From the NCBI GenBank assembly GCA_943737045.1, contig CALSFV010000654.1, positions 124,001 to 188,000 on the forward strand: DNA of 64,000 bases, in the 5' to 3' direction. Numbering within the stretch: the first letter of the stretch is position 1; each line of letters opens with the position of its first letter. The stretch is from Parapristionchus giblindavisi (lineage: Eukaryota; Nematoda; Chromadorea; Rhabditida; Diplogasteridae). The notes under the pieces were generated by a model. The model was given only the letters and a program-made list of their open reading frames with translations, had not been told where the DNA came from and did no database searches. The translations under genes were made by a program, and so were the position numbers. Shown in pieces: positions 21,745-36,400 of the stretch.

Positions 21745-24700
21745 ATGTCAAACTGTAATGCTGTGTTGATTCCACAATGCAAAAAGTACAAAAGTAGCTT
21801 TCACTCTGATAAGACCAAAACAATGCCTGAAATGAAATATTTTCTGCTACACCCAGCGTGTCATATACCAAACGAAAGAGCAAAAAATTCTGAGTATTTT
21901 GCACGTTCCCATGTTGAACAACGGCCACTTCAGCCGAATTAACAAAATTGAATTATGCTTTTTTGGCAATAAAGAATTCGTGTCAAGTTAATATATTATC
22001 GAATCTTATCGTAGCATATACCACGTGAAAGAGCAAAAAATTCTGAATAATCTACACTTCAGTTCATGTCAAACTGTAATGCTGTGTTGATTCCACAATG
22101 CAAAAAGTACAAAAGTAGCTTTCACTCTGATAAGACCAAAACAATACCTGAAATGAAATATTTTCTGCTACACCCAGCGTGTCATATACCAAACGAAAGA
22201 GCAAAAAATTCTGAGTATTTTGCACGTTCCCATGTTGAACAACGGCCATTTCAGCCGAATTAACAAAATTGAATTATGCTTTTTTGGCAATAAAGAATTC
22301 GTGTCAAGTTAATATATTATCGAATCTTATCGTAGCATATACCACGTGAAAGAGCAAAAAATTCTGAATAATCTACACTTCAGTTCATGTCAAACTGTAA
22401 TGCTGTGTTGATTCCACAATGCAAAAAGTACAAAAGTAGCTTTCACTCTGATAAGACCAAAACAATACCTGAAATGAAATATTTTCTGCTACACCCAGCG
22501 TGTCATATACCAAACGAAAGAGCAAAAAATTCTGAGTATCTTGCACGTTCCCATGTTGAACAACGGCCACTTCAGCCGAATTAACAAAATTGAATTATGC
22601 ATTTTTGGCAATAAAGAATTCGTGTCAAGTTAATATATTATCGAATCTTATCGTAGCATATACCACGTGAAAGAGCAAAAAATTCTGAATAATCTACACT
22701 TCAGTTCATGTCAAACTGTAATGCTGTGTTGATTCCACAATGCAAAAAGTACAAAAGTAGCTTTCACTCTGATAAGACCAAAACAATACCTGAAATGAAA
22801 TATTTTCTGCTACACCCAGCGTGTCATATACCAAACGAAAGAGCAAAAAATTCTGAGTATTTTGCACGTTCCCATGTTGAACAACGGCCACTTCAGCCGA
22901 ATTAACAAAATTGAATTATGCTTTTTTGGCAATAAAGAATTCGTGTCAAGTTAATATATTATCGAATCTTATCGTAGCATATACCACGTGAAAGAGCAAA
23001 AAATTCTGAATAATCTACACTTCAGTTCATGTCAAACTGTAATGCTGTGTTGATTCCACAATGCAAAAAGTACAAAAGTAGCTTTCACTCTGATAAGACC
23101 AAAACAATACCTGAAATGAAATATTTTCTGCTACACCCAGCGTGTCATATACCAAACGAAAGAGCAAAAAATTCTGAGTATCTTGCACGTTCCCATGTTG
23201 AACAACGGCCACTTCAGCCGAATTAACAAAATTGAATTATGCATTTTTGGCAATAAAGAATTCGTGACACGTTAATATATTATCGAAACTTATCGTAGCA
23301 TATACCATGTGAAAGAGCAAAAAAATTCTGAATAATCTACACTTCAGTTCATGTCAAACTGTAATGCTGTGTTGATTCCACCATGCAATAAGTACAAAAG
23401 TAGCTTTCACTCTGATAAGACCAAAACAATACCTGGCATGAAAAATTTTCTGCTAAACCCAGCGTGTCATATACCAAACGAAAGAGCAAAAAATTCTGAG
23501 TATTTTGCACGTTCCCATGTTGAACAACGGCCACTTCAGCCGAATTAACAAAATTGAATTATGCTTTTTTGGCAATAAAGAATTCGTGTCAAGTTAATAT
23601 ATTATCGAAACTTATCGTAGCATATACCACGTGAAAGAGCAAAAAAATTCTGAATAATCTACACTTCAGTTCATGTCAAACTGTAATGCTGTGTTGATTC
23701 CACAATGCAAAAAGTACAAAAGTAGCTTTCACTCTGATAAGACCAAAACAATGCCTGAAATGAAATATTTTCTGCTACACCCAGCGTGTCATATACCAAA
23801 CGAAAGAGCAAAAAATTCTGAGTATTTTGCACGTTCCCATGTTGAACAACGGCCACTTCAGCCGAATTAACAAAATTGAATTATGCTTTTTTGGCAATAA
23901 AGAATTCGTGTCAAGTTAATATATTATCGAATCTTATCGTAGCATATACCACGTGAAAGAGCAAAAAATTCTGAATAATCTACACTTCAGTTCATGTCAA
24001 ACTGTAATGCTGTGTTGATTCCACAATGCAAAAAGTACAAAAGTAGCTTTCACTCTGATAAGACCAAAACAATACCTGAAATGAAATATTTTCTGCTACA
24101 CCCAGCGTGTCATATACCAAACGAAAGAGCAAAAAATTCTGAGTATTTTGCACGTTCCCATGTTGAACAACGGCCATTTCAGCCGAATTAACAAAATTGA
24201 ATTATGCTTTTTTGGCAATAAAGAATTCGTGTCAAGTTAATATATTATCGAATCTTATCGTAGCATATACCACGTGAAAGAGCAAAAAATTCTGAATAAT
24301 CTACACTTCAGTTCATGTCAAACTGTAATGCTGTGTTGATTCCACAATGCAAAAAGTACAAAAGTAGCTTTCACTCTGATAAGACCAAAACAATACCTGA
24401 AATGAAATATTTTCTGCTACACCCAGCGTGTCATATACCAAACGAAAGAGCAAAAAATTCTGAGTATCTTGCACGTTCCCATGTTGAACAACGGCCACTT
24501 CAGCCGAATTAACAAAATTGAATTATGCATTTTTGGCAATAAAGAATTCGTGTCAAGTTAATATATTATCGAATCTTATCGTAGCATATACCACGTGAAA
24601 GAGCAAAAAATTCTGAATAATCTACACTTCAGTTCATGTCAAACTGTAATGCTGTGTTGATTCCACAATGCAAAAAGTACAAAAGTAGCTTTCACTCTGA

Positions 24701-25277
24701 TAAGACCAAAACAATACCTGAAATGAAATATTTTCTGCTACACCCAGCGTGTCATATACCAAACGAAAGAGCAAAAAATTCTGAGTATTTTGCACGTTCC
24801 CATGTTGAACAACGGCCACTTCAGCCGAATTAACAAAATTGAATTATGCTTTTTTGGCAATAAAGAATTCGTGTCAAGTTAATATATTATCGAATCTTAT
24901 CGTAGCATATACCACGTGAAAGAGCAAAAAATTCTGAATAATCTACACTTCAGTTCATGTCAAACTGTAATGCTGTGTTGATTCCACAATGCAAAAAGTA
25001 CAAAAGTAGCTTTCACTCTGATAAGACCAAAACAATACCTGAAATGAAATATTTTCTGCTACACCCAGCGTGTCATATACCAAACGAAAGAGCAAAAAAT
25101 TCTGAGTATCTTGCACGTTCCCATGTTGAACAACGGCCACTTCAGCCGAATTAACAAAATTGAATTATGCATTTTTGGCAATAAAGAATTCGTGTCAAGT
25201 TAATATATTATCGAATCTTATCGTAGCATATACCACGTGAAAGAGCAAAAAATTCTGAATAATCTACACTTCAGTTC
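21745..25277 (+). repeat. Six-monomer higher-order repeat, 1928 bp
   Basis: Landmarks 21745, 22066, 22387, 22708 and 23029 recur at 23673, 23994, 24315, 24636 and 24957. Rare markers are shared: AACAATGCCTG near 21821 and 23749, and GGCCATTTCAGCC near 22245 and 24173. The sixth monomer of the first copy (23351) is of a different class from the monomer at 25278, so the repeat breaks there. No gene is supported. Confidence 0.88.
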
Positions 25278-28200
25278 ATGTCAAACTGTAATGCTGTGTT
25301 GATTCCACAATGCAAAAAGTACAAAAGTAGCTTTCACTCTGATAAGACCAAAACAATACCTGAAATGAAATATGTTCTGCTACACCCAGCGTGTCATATA
25401 CCAAACGAAAGAGCAAAAAATTCTGAGTATTTTGCACGTTCCCATGTTGAACAACGGCCACTTCAGCCGAATTAACAAAATTGAGTTATGCTTTTTTGGC
25501 AAAAAAGAATTCGTGTCAAGTTAATATATTATCGAATCTTATCGTAGCATATACCACGTGAACGAGCCAAAAATTCTGAATAATCTACACTTCAGTTCAT
25601 GTCAAACTGTAATGCTGTGTTGATTCCACAATGCAAAAAGTACAAAAGTAGCTTTCACTCTGATAAGACCAAAACAATACCTGAAATGAAATATTTTCTG
25701 CTACACCCAGCGTGTCATATACCAAACGAAAGAGCAAAAAATTCTGAGTATTTTGCACGTTCCCATGTTGAACAACGGCCACTTCAGCCGAATTAACAAA
25801 ATTGAATTATGCTTTTTTGGCAATAAAGAATTCGTGTCAAGTTAATATATTATCGAATCTTATCGTAGCATATACCACGTGAAAGAGCAAAAAATTCTGA
25901 ATAATCTACACTTCAGTTCATGTCAAACTGTAATGCTGTGTTGATTCCACAATGCAAAAAGTACAAAAGTAGCTTTCACTCTGATAAGACCAAAACAATA
26001 CCTGAAATGAAATATGTTCTGCTACACCCAGCGTGTCATATACCAAACGAAAGAGCAAAAAATTCTGAGTATTTTGCACGTTCCCATGTTGAACAACGGC
26101 CACTTCAGCCGAATTAACAAAATTGAATTATGCTTTTTTGGCAATAAAGAATTCGTGTCAAGTTAATATATTATCGAATCTTATCGTAGCATATACCACG
26201 TGAAAGAGCAAAAAATTCTGAATAATCTACACTTCAGTTCATGTCAAACTGTAATGCTGTGTTGATTCCACAATGCAAAAAGTACAAAAGTAGCTTTCAC
26301 TCTGATAAGACCAAAACAATACCTGAAATGAAATATGTTCTGCTACACCCAGCGTGTCATATACCAAACGAAAGAGCAAAAAATTCTGAGTATTTTGCAC
26401 GTTCCCATGTTGAACAACGGCCACTTCAGCCGAATTAACAAAATTGAGTTATGCTTTTTTGGCAAAAAAGAATTCGTGTCAAGTTAATATATTATCGAAT
26501 CTTATCGTAGCATATACCACGTGAACGAGCCAAAAATTCTGAATAATCTACACTTCAGTTCATGTCAAACTGTAATGCTGTGTTGATTCCACAATGCAAA
26601 AAGTACAAAAGTAGCTTTCACTCTGATAAGACCAAAACAATACCTGAAATGAAATATGTTCTGCTACACCCAGCGTGTCATATACCAAACGAAAGAGCAA
26701 AAAATTCTGAGTATTTTGCACGTTCCCATGTTGAACAACGGCCACTTCAGCCGAATTAACAAAATTGAATTATGCTTTTTTGGCAATAAAGAATTCGTGT
26801 CAAGTTAATATATTATCGAATCTTATCGTAGCATATACCACGTGAAAGAGCAAAAAATTCTGAATAATCTACACTTCAGTTCATGTCAAACTGTAATGCT
26901 GTGTTGATTCCACAATGCAAAAAGTACAAAAGTAGCTTTCACTCTGATAAGACCAAAACAATACCTGAAATGAAATATTTTCTGCTACACCCAGCGTGTC
27001 ATATACCAAACGAAAGAGCAAAAAATTCTGAGTATTTTGCACGTTCCCATGTTGAACAACGGCCACTTCAGCCGAATTAACAAAATTGAATTATGCATTT
27101 TTGGCAATAAAGAATTCGTGTCAAGTTAATATATTATCGAATCTTATCGTAGCATATACCACGTGAAAGAGCAAAAAATTCTGAATAATCTACACTTCAG
27201 TTCATGTCAAACTGTAATGCTGTGTTGATTCCACAATGCAAAAAGTACAAAAGTAGCTTTCACTCTGATAAGACCAAAACAATACCAGAAATGAAATATT
27301 TTCTGCTACACCCAGCGTGTCATATACCAAACGAAAGAGCAAAAAATTCTGAGTATTTTGCACGTTCCCATGTTGAACAACGGCCACTTCAGCCGAATTA
27401 ACAAAATTGAATTATGCTTTTTTGGCAATAAAGAATTCGTGTCAAGTTAATATATTATCGAATCTTATCGTAGCATATACCACGTGAAAGAGCAAAAAAT
27501 TCTGAATAATCTGCACTTCAGTTCATGTCAAACTGTAATGCTGTGTTGATTCCACAATGCAAAAAGTACAAAAGTAGCTTTCACTCTGATAAGACCAAAA
27601 CAATACCTGAAATGAAATATTTTCTGCTACACCCAGCGTGTCATATACCAAACGAAAGAGCAAAAAATTCTGAGTATTTTGCACGTTCCCATGTTGAACA
27701 ACGGCCACTTCAGCCGAATTAACAAAATTGAATTATGCTTTTTTGGCAATAAAGAATTCGTGTCAAGTTAATATATTATCGAATCTTATCGTAGCATATA
27801 CCACGTGAAAGAGCAAAAAATTCTGAATAATCTACACTTCAGTTCATGTCAAACTGTAATGCCTTGTTGATTCCACAATGCAAAAAGTACAAAAGTAGCT
27901 TTCACTCTGATAAGACCAAAACAATACCTGAAATGAAATATGTTCTGCTACACCCAGCGTGTCATATACCAAACGAAAGAGCAAAAAATTCTGAGTATTT
28001 TGCACGTTCCCATGTTGAACAACGGCCACTTCAGCCGAATTAACAAAATTGAGTTATGCTTTTTTGGCAAAAAAGAATTCGTGTCAAGTTAATATATTAT
28101 CGAATCTTATCGTAGCATATACCACGTGAACGAGCCAAAAATTCTGAATAATCTACACTTCAGTTCATGTCAAACTGTAATGCTGTGTTGATTCCACAAT

Positions 28201-30414
28201 GCAAAAAGTACAAAAGTAGCTTTCACTCTGATAAGACCAAAACAATACCTGAAATGAAATATTTTCTGCTACACCCAGCGTGTCATATACCAAACGAAAG
28301 AGCAAAAAATTCTGAGTATTTTGCACGTTCCCATGTTGAACAACGGCCACTTCAGCCGAATTAACAAAATTGAATTATGCTTTTTTGGCAATAAAGAATT
28401 CGTGTCAAGTTAATATATTATCGAATCTTATCGTAGCATATACCACGTGAAAGAGCAAAAAATTCTGAATAATCTACACTTCAGTTCATGTCAAACTGTA
28501 ATGCTGTGTTGATTCCACAATGCAAAAAGTACAAAAGTAGCTTTCACTCTGATAAGACCAAAACAATACCTGAAATGAAATATGTTCTGCTACACCCAGC
28601 GTGTCATATACCAAACGAAAGAGCAAAAAATTCTGAGTATTTTGCACGTTCCCATGTTGAACAACGGCCACTTCAGCCGAATTAACAAAATTGAGTTATG
28701 CTTTTTTGGCAAAAAAGAATTCGTGTCAAGTTAATATATTATCGAATCTTATCGTAGCATATACCACGTGAACGAGCCAAAAATTCTGAATAATCTACAC
28801 TTCAGTTCATGTCAAACTGTAATGCTGTGTTGATTCCACAATGCAAAAAGTACAAAAGTAGCTTTCACTCTGATAAGACCAAAACAATACCTGAAATGAA
28901 ATATGTTCTGCTACACCCAGCGTGTCATATACCAAACGAAAGAGCAAAAAATTCTGAGTATTTTGCACGTTCCCATGTTGAACAACGGCCACTTCAGCCG
29001 AATTAACAAAATTGAATTATGCTTTTTTGGCAATAAAGAATTCGTGTCAAGTTAATATATTATCGAATCTTATCGTAGCATATACCACGTGAAAGAGCAA
29101 AAAATTCTGAATAATCTACACTTCAGTTCATGTCAAACTGTAATGCTGTGTTGATTCCACAATGCAAAAAGTACAAAAGTAGCTTTCACTCTGATAAGAC
29201 CAAAACAATACCTGAAATGAAATATTTTCTGCTACACCCAGCGTGTCATATACCAAACGAAAGAGCAAAAAAATCTGAGTATTTTGCACGTTCCCATGTT
29301 GAACAACGGCCACTTCAGCCGAATTAACAAAATTGAATTATGCATTTTTGGCAATAAAGAATTCGTGTCAAGTTAATATATTATCGAATCTTATCGTAGC
29401 ATATACCACGTGAAAGAGCAAAAAAATTCTGAATAATCTACACTTCAATTCATGTCAAACTGCAATGCTGTGTTGATTCCACAATGCAAAAAGTACAAAA
29501 GTAGCTTTCACTCTGATAAGACCAAAACAATACCTGAAATGAAATATTTTCTGCTACACCCAGCGTGTCATATACCAAACGAAAGAGCAAAAAATTCTGA
29601 GTATTTTGCACGTTCCCATGTTGAACAACGGCCACTTCAGCCGAATTAACAAAATTGAATTATGCTTTTTTGGCAATAAAGAATTCGTGTCAAGTTAATA
29701 TATTATCGAATCTTATCGTAGCATATACCACGTGAAAGAGCAAAAAATTCTGAATAATCTACACTTCAGTTCATGTCAAACTGTAATGCTGTGTTGATTC
29801 CACAATGCAAAAAGTACAAAAGTAGCTTTCACTCTGATAAGACCAAAACAATACCTGAAATGAAATATTTTCTGCTACACTCAGCGTGTCATATACCAAA
29901 CGAAAGAGCAAAAAATTCTGAGTATTTTGCACGTTCCCATGTTGAACAACGGCCACTTCAGCCGAATTAGCAAAATTGAATTATGCTTTTTTGGCAATAA
30001 AGAATTCGTGTCAAGTTAATATATTATCGAATCTTATCGTAGCATATACCACGTGAAAGAGCAAAAAATTCTGAATAATCTACACTTCAGTTCATGTCAA
30101 ACTGTAATGCTGTGTTGATTCCACAATGCAAAAAGTACAAAAGTAGCTTTCACTCTGATAAGACCAAAACAATACCTGAAATGAAATATTTTCTGCTACA
30201 CTCAGCGTGTCATATACCAAACGAAAGAGCAAAAAATTCTGAGTATTTTGCACGTTCCCATGTTGAACAACGGCCATTTCAGCCGAATTAACAAAATTGA
30301 ATTATGTTTTTTTGGCAATAAAGAATTCGTGTCAAGTTAATATATTATCGAATCTTATCGTAGCATATACCACGTGAAAGAGCAAAAAATTCTGAATAAT
30401 CTACACTTCAGTTC
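25278..30414 (+). repeat. Homogeneous satellite core, part 1
   Basis: Sixteen monomers here differ by very few bases, nearly all exactly 321 bp. Two variants recur in combination: GAAATATGTTCTGC, and a linked set TTGAGTTATGC, GGCAAAAAAGAATTC and GTGAACGAGCC (near 25492, 26454, 28058 and 28699). The linked set removes the AATAAA. The same set returns at 40901 and 41545, flanking the seven-monomer repeats. No gene is supported. Confidence 0.9.
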
Positions 30415-33400
30415 ATGTCAAACTGTAATGCTGTGTTGATTCCACAATGCAAAAAGTACAAAAGTAGCTTTCACTCTGATAAGACCAAAACAATACCTGA
30501 AATGAAATATTTTCTGCTACACTCAGCGTGTCATATACCAAACGAAAGAGCAAAAAATTCTGAGTATTTTGCACGTTCCCATGTTGAACAACGGCCATTT
30601 CAGCCGAATTAACAAAATTGAATTATGTTTTTTTGGCAATAAAGAATTCGTGTCAAGTTAATATATTATCGAATCTTATCGTAGCATATACCACGTGAAA
30701 GAGCAAAAAAATCTGAATAATCTACACTTCAGTTCATGTCAAACTGTAATGCTGTGTTGATTCCACAATGCAAAAAGTACAAAAGTAGCTTTCACTCTGA
30801 TAAGACCAAAACAATACCAGAAATGAAATATTTTCTGCTACACCCAGCGTGTCATATACCAAACGAAAGAGCAAAAAATTCTGAGTATTTTGCACGTTCC
30901 CATGTTGAACAACGGCCACTTCAGCCGAATTAACAAAATTGAATTATGCTTTTTTGGCAATAAAGAATTCGTGTCAAGTTAATATATTATCGAATCTTAT
31001 CGTAGCATATACCACGTGAAAGAGCAAAAAATTCTGAATAATCTACACTTCAGTTCATGTCAAACTGTAATGCTGTGTTGATTCCACAATGCAAAAAGTA
31101 CAAAAGTAGCTTTCACTCTGATAAGACCAAAACAATACCTGAAATGAAATATTTTCTGCTACACCCAGCGTGTCATACACCAAACGAAAGAGCAAAAAAT
31201 TCTGAGTATTTTGCACGTTCCCATGTTGAACAACGGCCACTTCAGCCGAATTAACCAAATTGAATTATGCTTTTTTGGCAATAAAGAATTCGTGTCAAGT
31301 TAATATATTATCGAATCTTATCGTAGCATATACCACGTGAAAGAGCAAAAAAATTCTGAATAATCTACACTTCAATTCATGTCAAACTGCAATGCTGTGT
31401 TGATTCCACAATGCAAAAAGTACAAAAGTAGCTTTCACTCTGATAAGACCAAAACAATACCTGAAATGAAATATTTTCTGCTACACCCAGCGTGTCATAT
31501 ACCAAACGAAAGAGCAAAAAATTCTGAGTATTTTGCACGTTCCCATGTTGAACAACGGCCACTTCAGCCGAATTAACAAAATTGAATTATTCTTTTTTGG
31601 CAATAAAGAATTCGTGTCAAGTTAATATATTATCGAATCTTATCGTAGCATATACCACGTGAAAGAGCAAAAAATTCTGAATAATCTACACTTCAGTTCA
31701 TGTCAAACTGTAATGCTGTGTTGATTCCACAATGCAAAAAGTACAAAAGTAGCTTTCACTCTGATAAGACCAAAACAATACCTGAAATGAAATATTTTCT
31801 GCTACACCCAGCGTGTCATATACCAAACGAAAGAGCAAAAAATTCTGAGTATTTTGCACGTTCCCATGTTGAACAACGGCCACTTCAGCCGAATTAACCA
31901 AATTGAATTATGCTTTTTTGGCAATAAAGAATTCGTGTCAAGTTAATATATTATCGAATCTTATCGTAGCATATACCACGTGAAAGAGCAAAAAATTCTG
32001 AATAATCTACACTTCAATTCATGTCAAACTGCAATGCTGTGTTGATTCCACAATGCAAAAAGTAGAAAAGTAGCTTTCACTCTGATAAGACCAAAACAAT
32101 ACCTGAAATGAAATATTTTCTGCTACACCCAGCGTGTCATATACCAAACGAAAGAGCAAAAAATTCTGAGTATTTTGCACGTTCCCATGTTGAACAACGG
32201 CCACTTCAGCCGAATTAACAAAATTGAATTATGCTTTTTTGGCAATAAAGAATTCGTGTCAAGTTAATATATTATCGAATCTTATCGTAGCATATACCAC
32301 GTGAAAGAGCAAAAAATTCTGAATAATCTACACTTCAGTTCATGTCAAACTGTAATGCTGTGTTGATTCCACAATGCAAAAAGTACAAAAGTAGCTTTCA
32401 CTCTGATAAGACCAAAACAATACCTGAAATGAAATATTTTCTGCTACACCCAGCGTGTCATATACCAAACGAAAGAGCAAAAAATTCTGAGTATTTTGCA
32501 CGTTCCCATGTTGAACAACGGCCACTTCAGCCGAATTAACAAAATTGAATTATGCTTTTTTGGCAATAAAGAATTCGTGTCAAGTTAATATATTATCGAA
32601 TCTTATCGTAGCATATACCACGTGAAAGAGCAAAAAATTCTGAATAATCTACACTTCAATTCATGTCAAACTGCAATGCTGTGTTGATTCCACAATGCAA
32701 AAAGTACAAAAGTAGCTTTCACTCTGATAAGACCAAAACAATACCTGAAATGAAATATTTTCTGCTACACCCAGCGTGTCATATACCAAACGAAAGAGCA
32801 AAAAATTCTGAGTATTTTGCACGTTCCCATGTTGAACAACGGCCACTTCAGCCGAATTAACCAAATTGAATTATGCTTTTTTGGCAATAAAGAATTCGTG
32901 TCAAGTTAATATATTATCGAATCTTATCGTAGCATATACCACGTGAAAGAGCAAAAAATTCTGAATAATCTACACTTCAATTCATGTCAAACTGCAATGC
33001 TGTGTTGATTCCACAATGCAAAAAGTACAAAAGTAGCTTTCACTCTGATAAGACCAAAACAATACCTGAAATGAAATATTTTCTGCTACACCCAGCGTGT
33101 CATATACCAAACGAAAGAGCAAAAAATTCTGAGTATTTTGCACGTTCCCATGTTGAACAACGGCCACTTCAGCCGAATTAACAAAATTGAATTATGCTTT
33201 TTTGGCAATAAAGAATTCGTGTCAAGTTAATATATTATCGAATCTTATCGTAGCATATACCACGTGAAAGAGCAAAAAATTCTGAATAATCTACACTTCA
33301 GTTCATGTCAAACTGTAATGCTGTGTTGATTCCACAATGCAAAAAGTACAAAAGTAGCTTTCACTCTGATAAGACCAAAACAATACCTGAAATGAAATAT

Positions 33401-36400
33401 TTTCTGCTACACCCAGCGTGTCATATACCAAACGAAAGAGCAAAAAATTCTGAGTATTTTGCACGTTCCCATGTTGAACAACGGCCACTTCAGCCGAATT
33501 AACAAAATTGAATTATGCTTTTTTGGCAATAAAGAATTCGTGTCAAGTTAATATATTATCGAATCTTATCGTAGCATATACCACGTGAAAGAGCAAAAAA
33601 TTCTGAATAATCTACACTTCAATTCATGTCAAACTGCAATGCTGTGTTGATTCCACAATGCAAAAAGTACAAAAGTAGCTTTCACTCTGATAAGACCAAA
33701 ACAATACCTGAAATGAAATATTTTCTGCTACACCCAGCGTGTCATATACCAAACGAAAGAGCAAAAAATTCTGAGTATTTTGCACGTTCCCATGTTGAAC
33801 AACGGCCACTTCAGCCGAATTAACAAAATTGAATTATGCTTTTTTGGCAATAAAGAATTCGTGTCAAGTTAATATATTATCGAATCTTATCGTAGCATAT
33901 ACCACGTGAAAGAGCAAAAAATTCTGAATAATCTACACTTCAGTTCATGTCAAACTGTAATGCTGTGTTGATTCCACAATGCAAAAAGTACAAAAGTAGC
34001 TTTCACTCTGATAAGACCAAAACAATACCTGAAATGAAATATTTTCTGCTACACCCAGCGTGTCATACACCAAACGAAAGAGCAAAAAATTCTGAGTATT
34101 TTGCACGTTCCCATGTTGAACAACGGCCACTTCAGCCGAATTAACCAAATTGAATTATGCTTTTTTGGCAATAAAGAATTCGTGTCAAGTTAATATATTA
34201 TCGAATCTTATCGTAGCATATACCACGTGAAAGAGCAAAAAATTCTGAATAATCTACACTTCAATTCATGTCAAACTGCAATGCTGTGTTGATTCCACAA
34301 TGCAAAAAGTAGAAAAGTAGCTTTCACTCTGATAAGACCAAAACAATACCTGAAATGAAATATTTTCTGCTACACCCAGCGTGTCATATACCAAACGAAA
34401 GAGCAAAAAATTCTGAGTATTTTGCACGTTCCCATGTTGAACAACGGCCACTTCAGCCGAATTAACAAAATTGAATTATGCTTTTTTGGCAATAAAGAAT
34501 TCGTGTCAAGTTAATATATTATCGAATCTTATCGTAGCATATACCACGTGAAAGAGCAAAAAATTCTGAATAATCTACACTTCAGTTCATGTCAAACTGT
34601 AATGCTGTGTTGATTCCACAATGCAAAAAGTACAAAAGTAGCTTTCACTCTGATAAGACCAAAACAATACCTGAAATGAAATATTTTCTGCTACACCCAG
34701 CGTGTCATATACCAAACGAAAGAGCAAAAAATTCTGAGTATTTTGCACGTTCCCATGTTGAACAACGGCCACTTCAGCCGAATTAACAAAATTGAATTAT
34801 GCTTTTTTGGCAATAAAGAATTCGTGTCAAGTTAATATATTATCGAATCTTATCGTAGCATATACCACGTGAAAGAGCAAAAAATTCTGAATAATCTACA
34901 CTTCAATTCATGTCAAACTGCAATGCTGTGTTGATTCCACAATGCAAAAAGTACAAAAGTAGCTTTCACTCTGATAAGACCAAAACAATACCTGAAATGA
35001 AATATTTTCTGCTACACCCAGCGTGTCATATACCAAACGAAAGAGCAAAAAATTCTGAGTATTTTGCACGTTCCCATGTTGAACAACGGCCATTTCAGCC
35101 GAATTAACAAAATTGAATTATGTTTTTTTGGCAATAAAGAATTCGTGTCAAGTTAATATATTATCGAATCTTATCGTAGCATATACCACGTGAAAGAGCA
35201 AAAAATTCTGAATAATCTACACTTCAGTTCATGTCAAACTGTAATGCTGTGTTGATTCCACAATGCAAAAAGTACAAAAGTAGCTTTCACTCTGATAAGA
35301 CCAAAACAATACCAGAAATGAAATATTTTCTGCTACACCCAGCGTGTCATATACCAAACGAAAGAGCAAAAAATTCTGAGTATTTTGCACGTTCCCATGT
35401 TGAACAACGGCCACTTCAGCCGAATTAACAAAATTGAATTATGCTTTTTTGGCAATAAAGAATTCGTGTCAAGTTAATATATTATCGAATCTTATCGTAG
35501 CATATACCACGTGAAAGAGCAAAAAATTCTGAATAATCTACACTTCAGTTCATGTCAAACTGTAATGCTGTGTTGATTCCACAATGCAAAAAGTACAAAA
35601 GTAGCTTTCACTCTGATAAGACCAAAACAATACCTGAAATGAAATATTTTCTGCTACACCCAGCGTGTCATACACCAAACGAAAGAGCAAAAAATTCTGA
35701 GTATTTTGCACGTTCCCATGTTGAACAACGGCCACTTCAGCCGAATTAACCAAATTGAATTATGCTTTTTTGGCAATAAAGAATTCGTGTCAAGTTAATA
35801 TATTATCGAATCTTATCGTAGCATATACCACGTGAAAGAGCAAAAAATTCTGAATAATCTACACTTCAATTCATGTCAAACTGCAATGCTGTGTTGATTC
35901 CACAATGCAAAAAGTACAAAAGTAGCTTTCACTCTGATAAGACCAAAACAATACCTGAAATGAAATATTTTCTGCTACACCCAGCGTGTCATATACCAAA
36001 CGAAAGAGCAAAAAATTCTGAGTATTTTGCACGTTCCCATGTTGAACAACGGCCACTTCAGCCGAATTAACAAAATTGAATTATGCTTTTTTGGCAATAA
36101 AGAATTCGTGTCAAGTTAATATATTATCGAATATTATCGTAGCATATACCACGTGAAAGAGCAAAAAATTCTGAATAATCTACACTTCAGTTCATGTCAA
36201 ACTGTAATGCTGTGTTGATTCCACAATGCAAAAAGTACAAAAGTAGCTTTCACTCTGATAAGACCAAAACAATACCTGAAATGAAATATTTTCTGCTACA
36301 CCCAGCGTGTCATATACCAAACGAAAGAGCAAAAAATTCTGAGTATTTTGCACGTTCCCATGTTGAACAACGGCCACTTCAGCCGAATTAACCAAATTGA

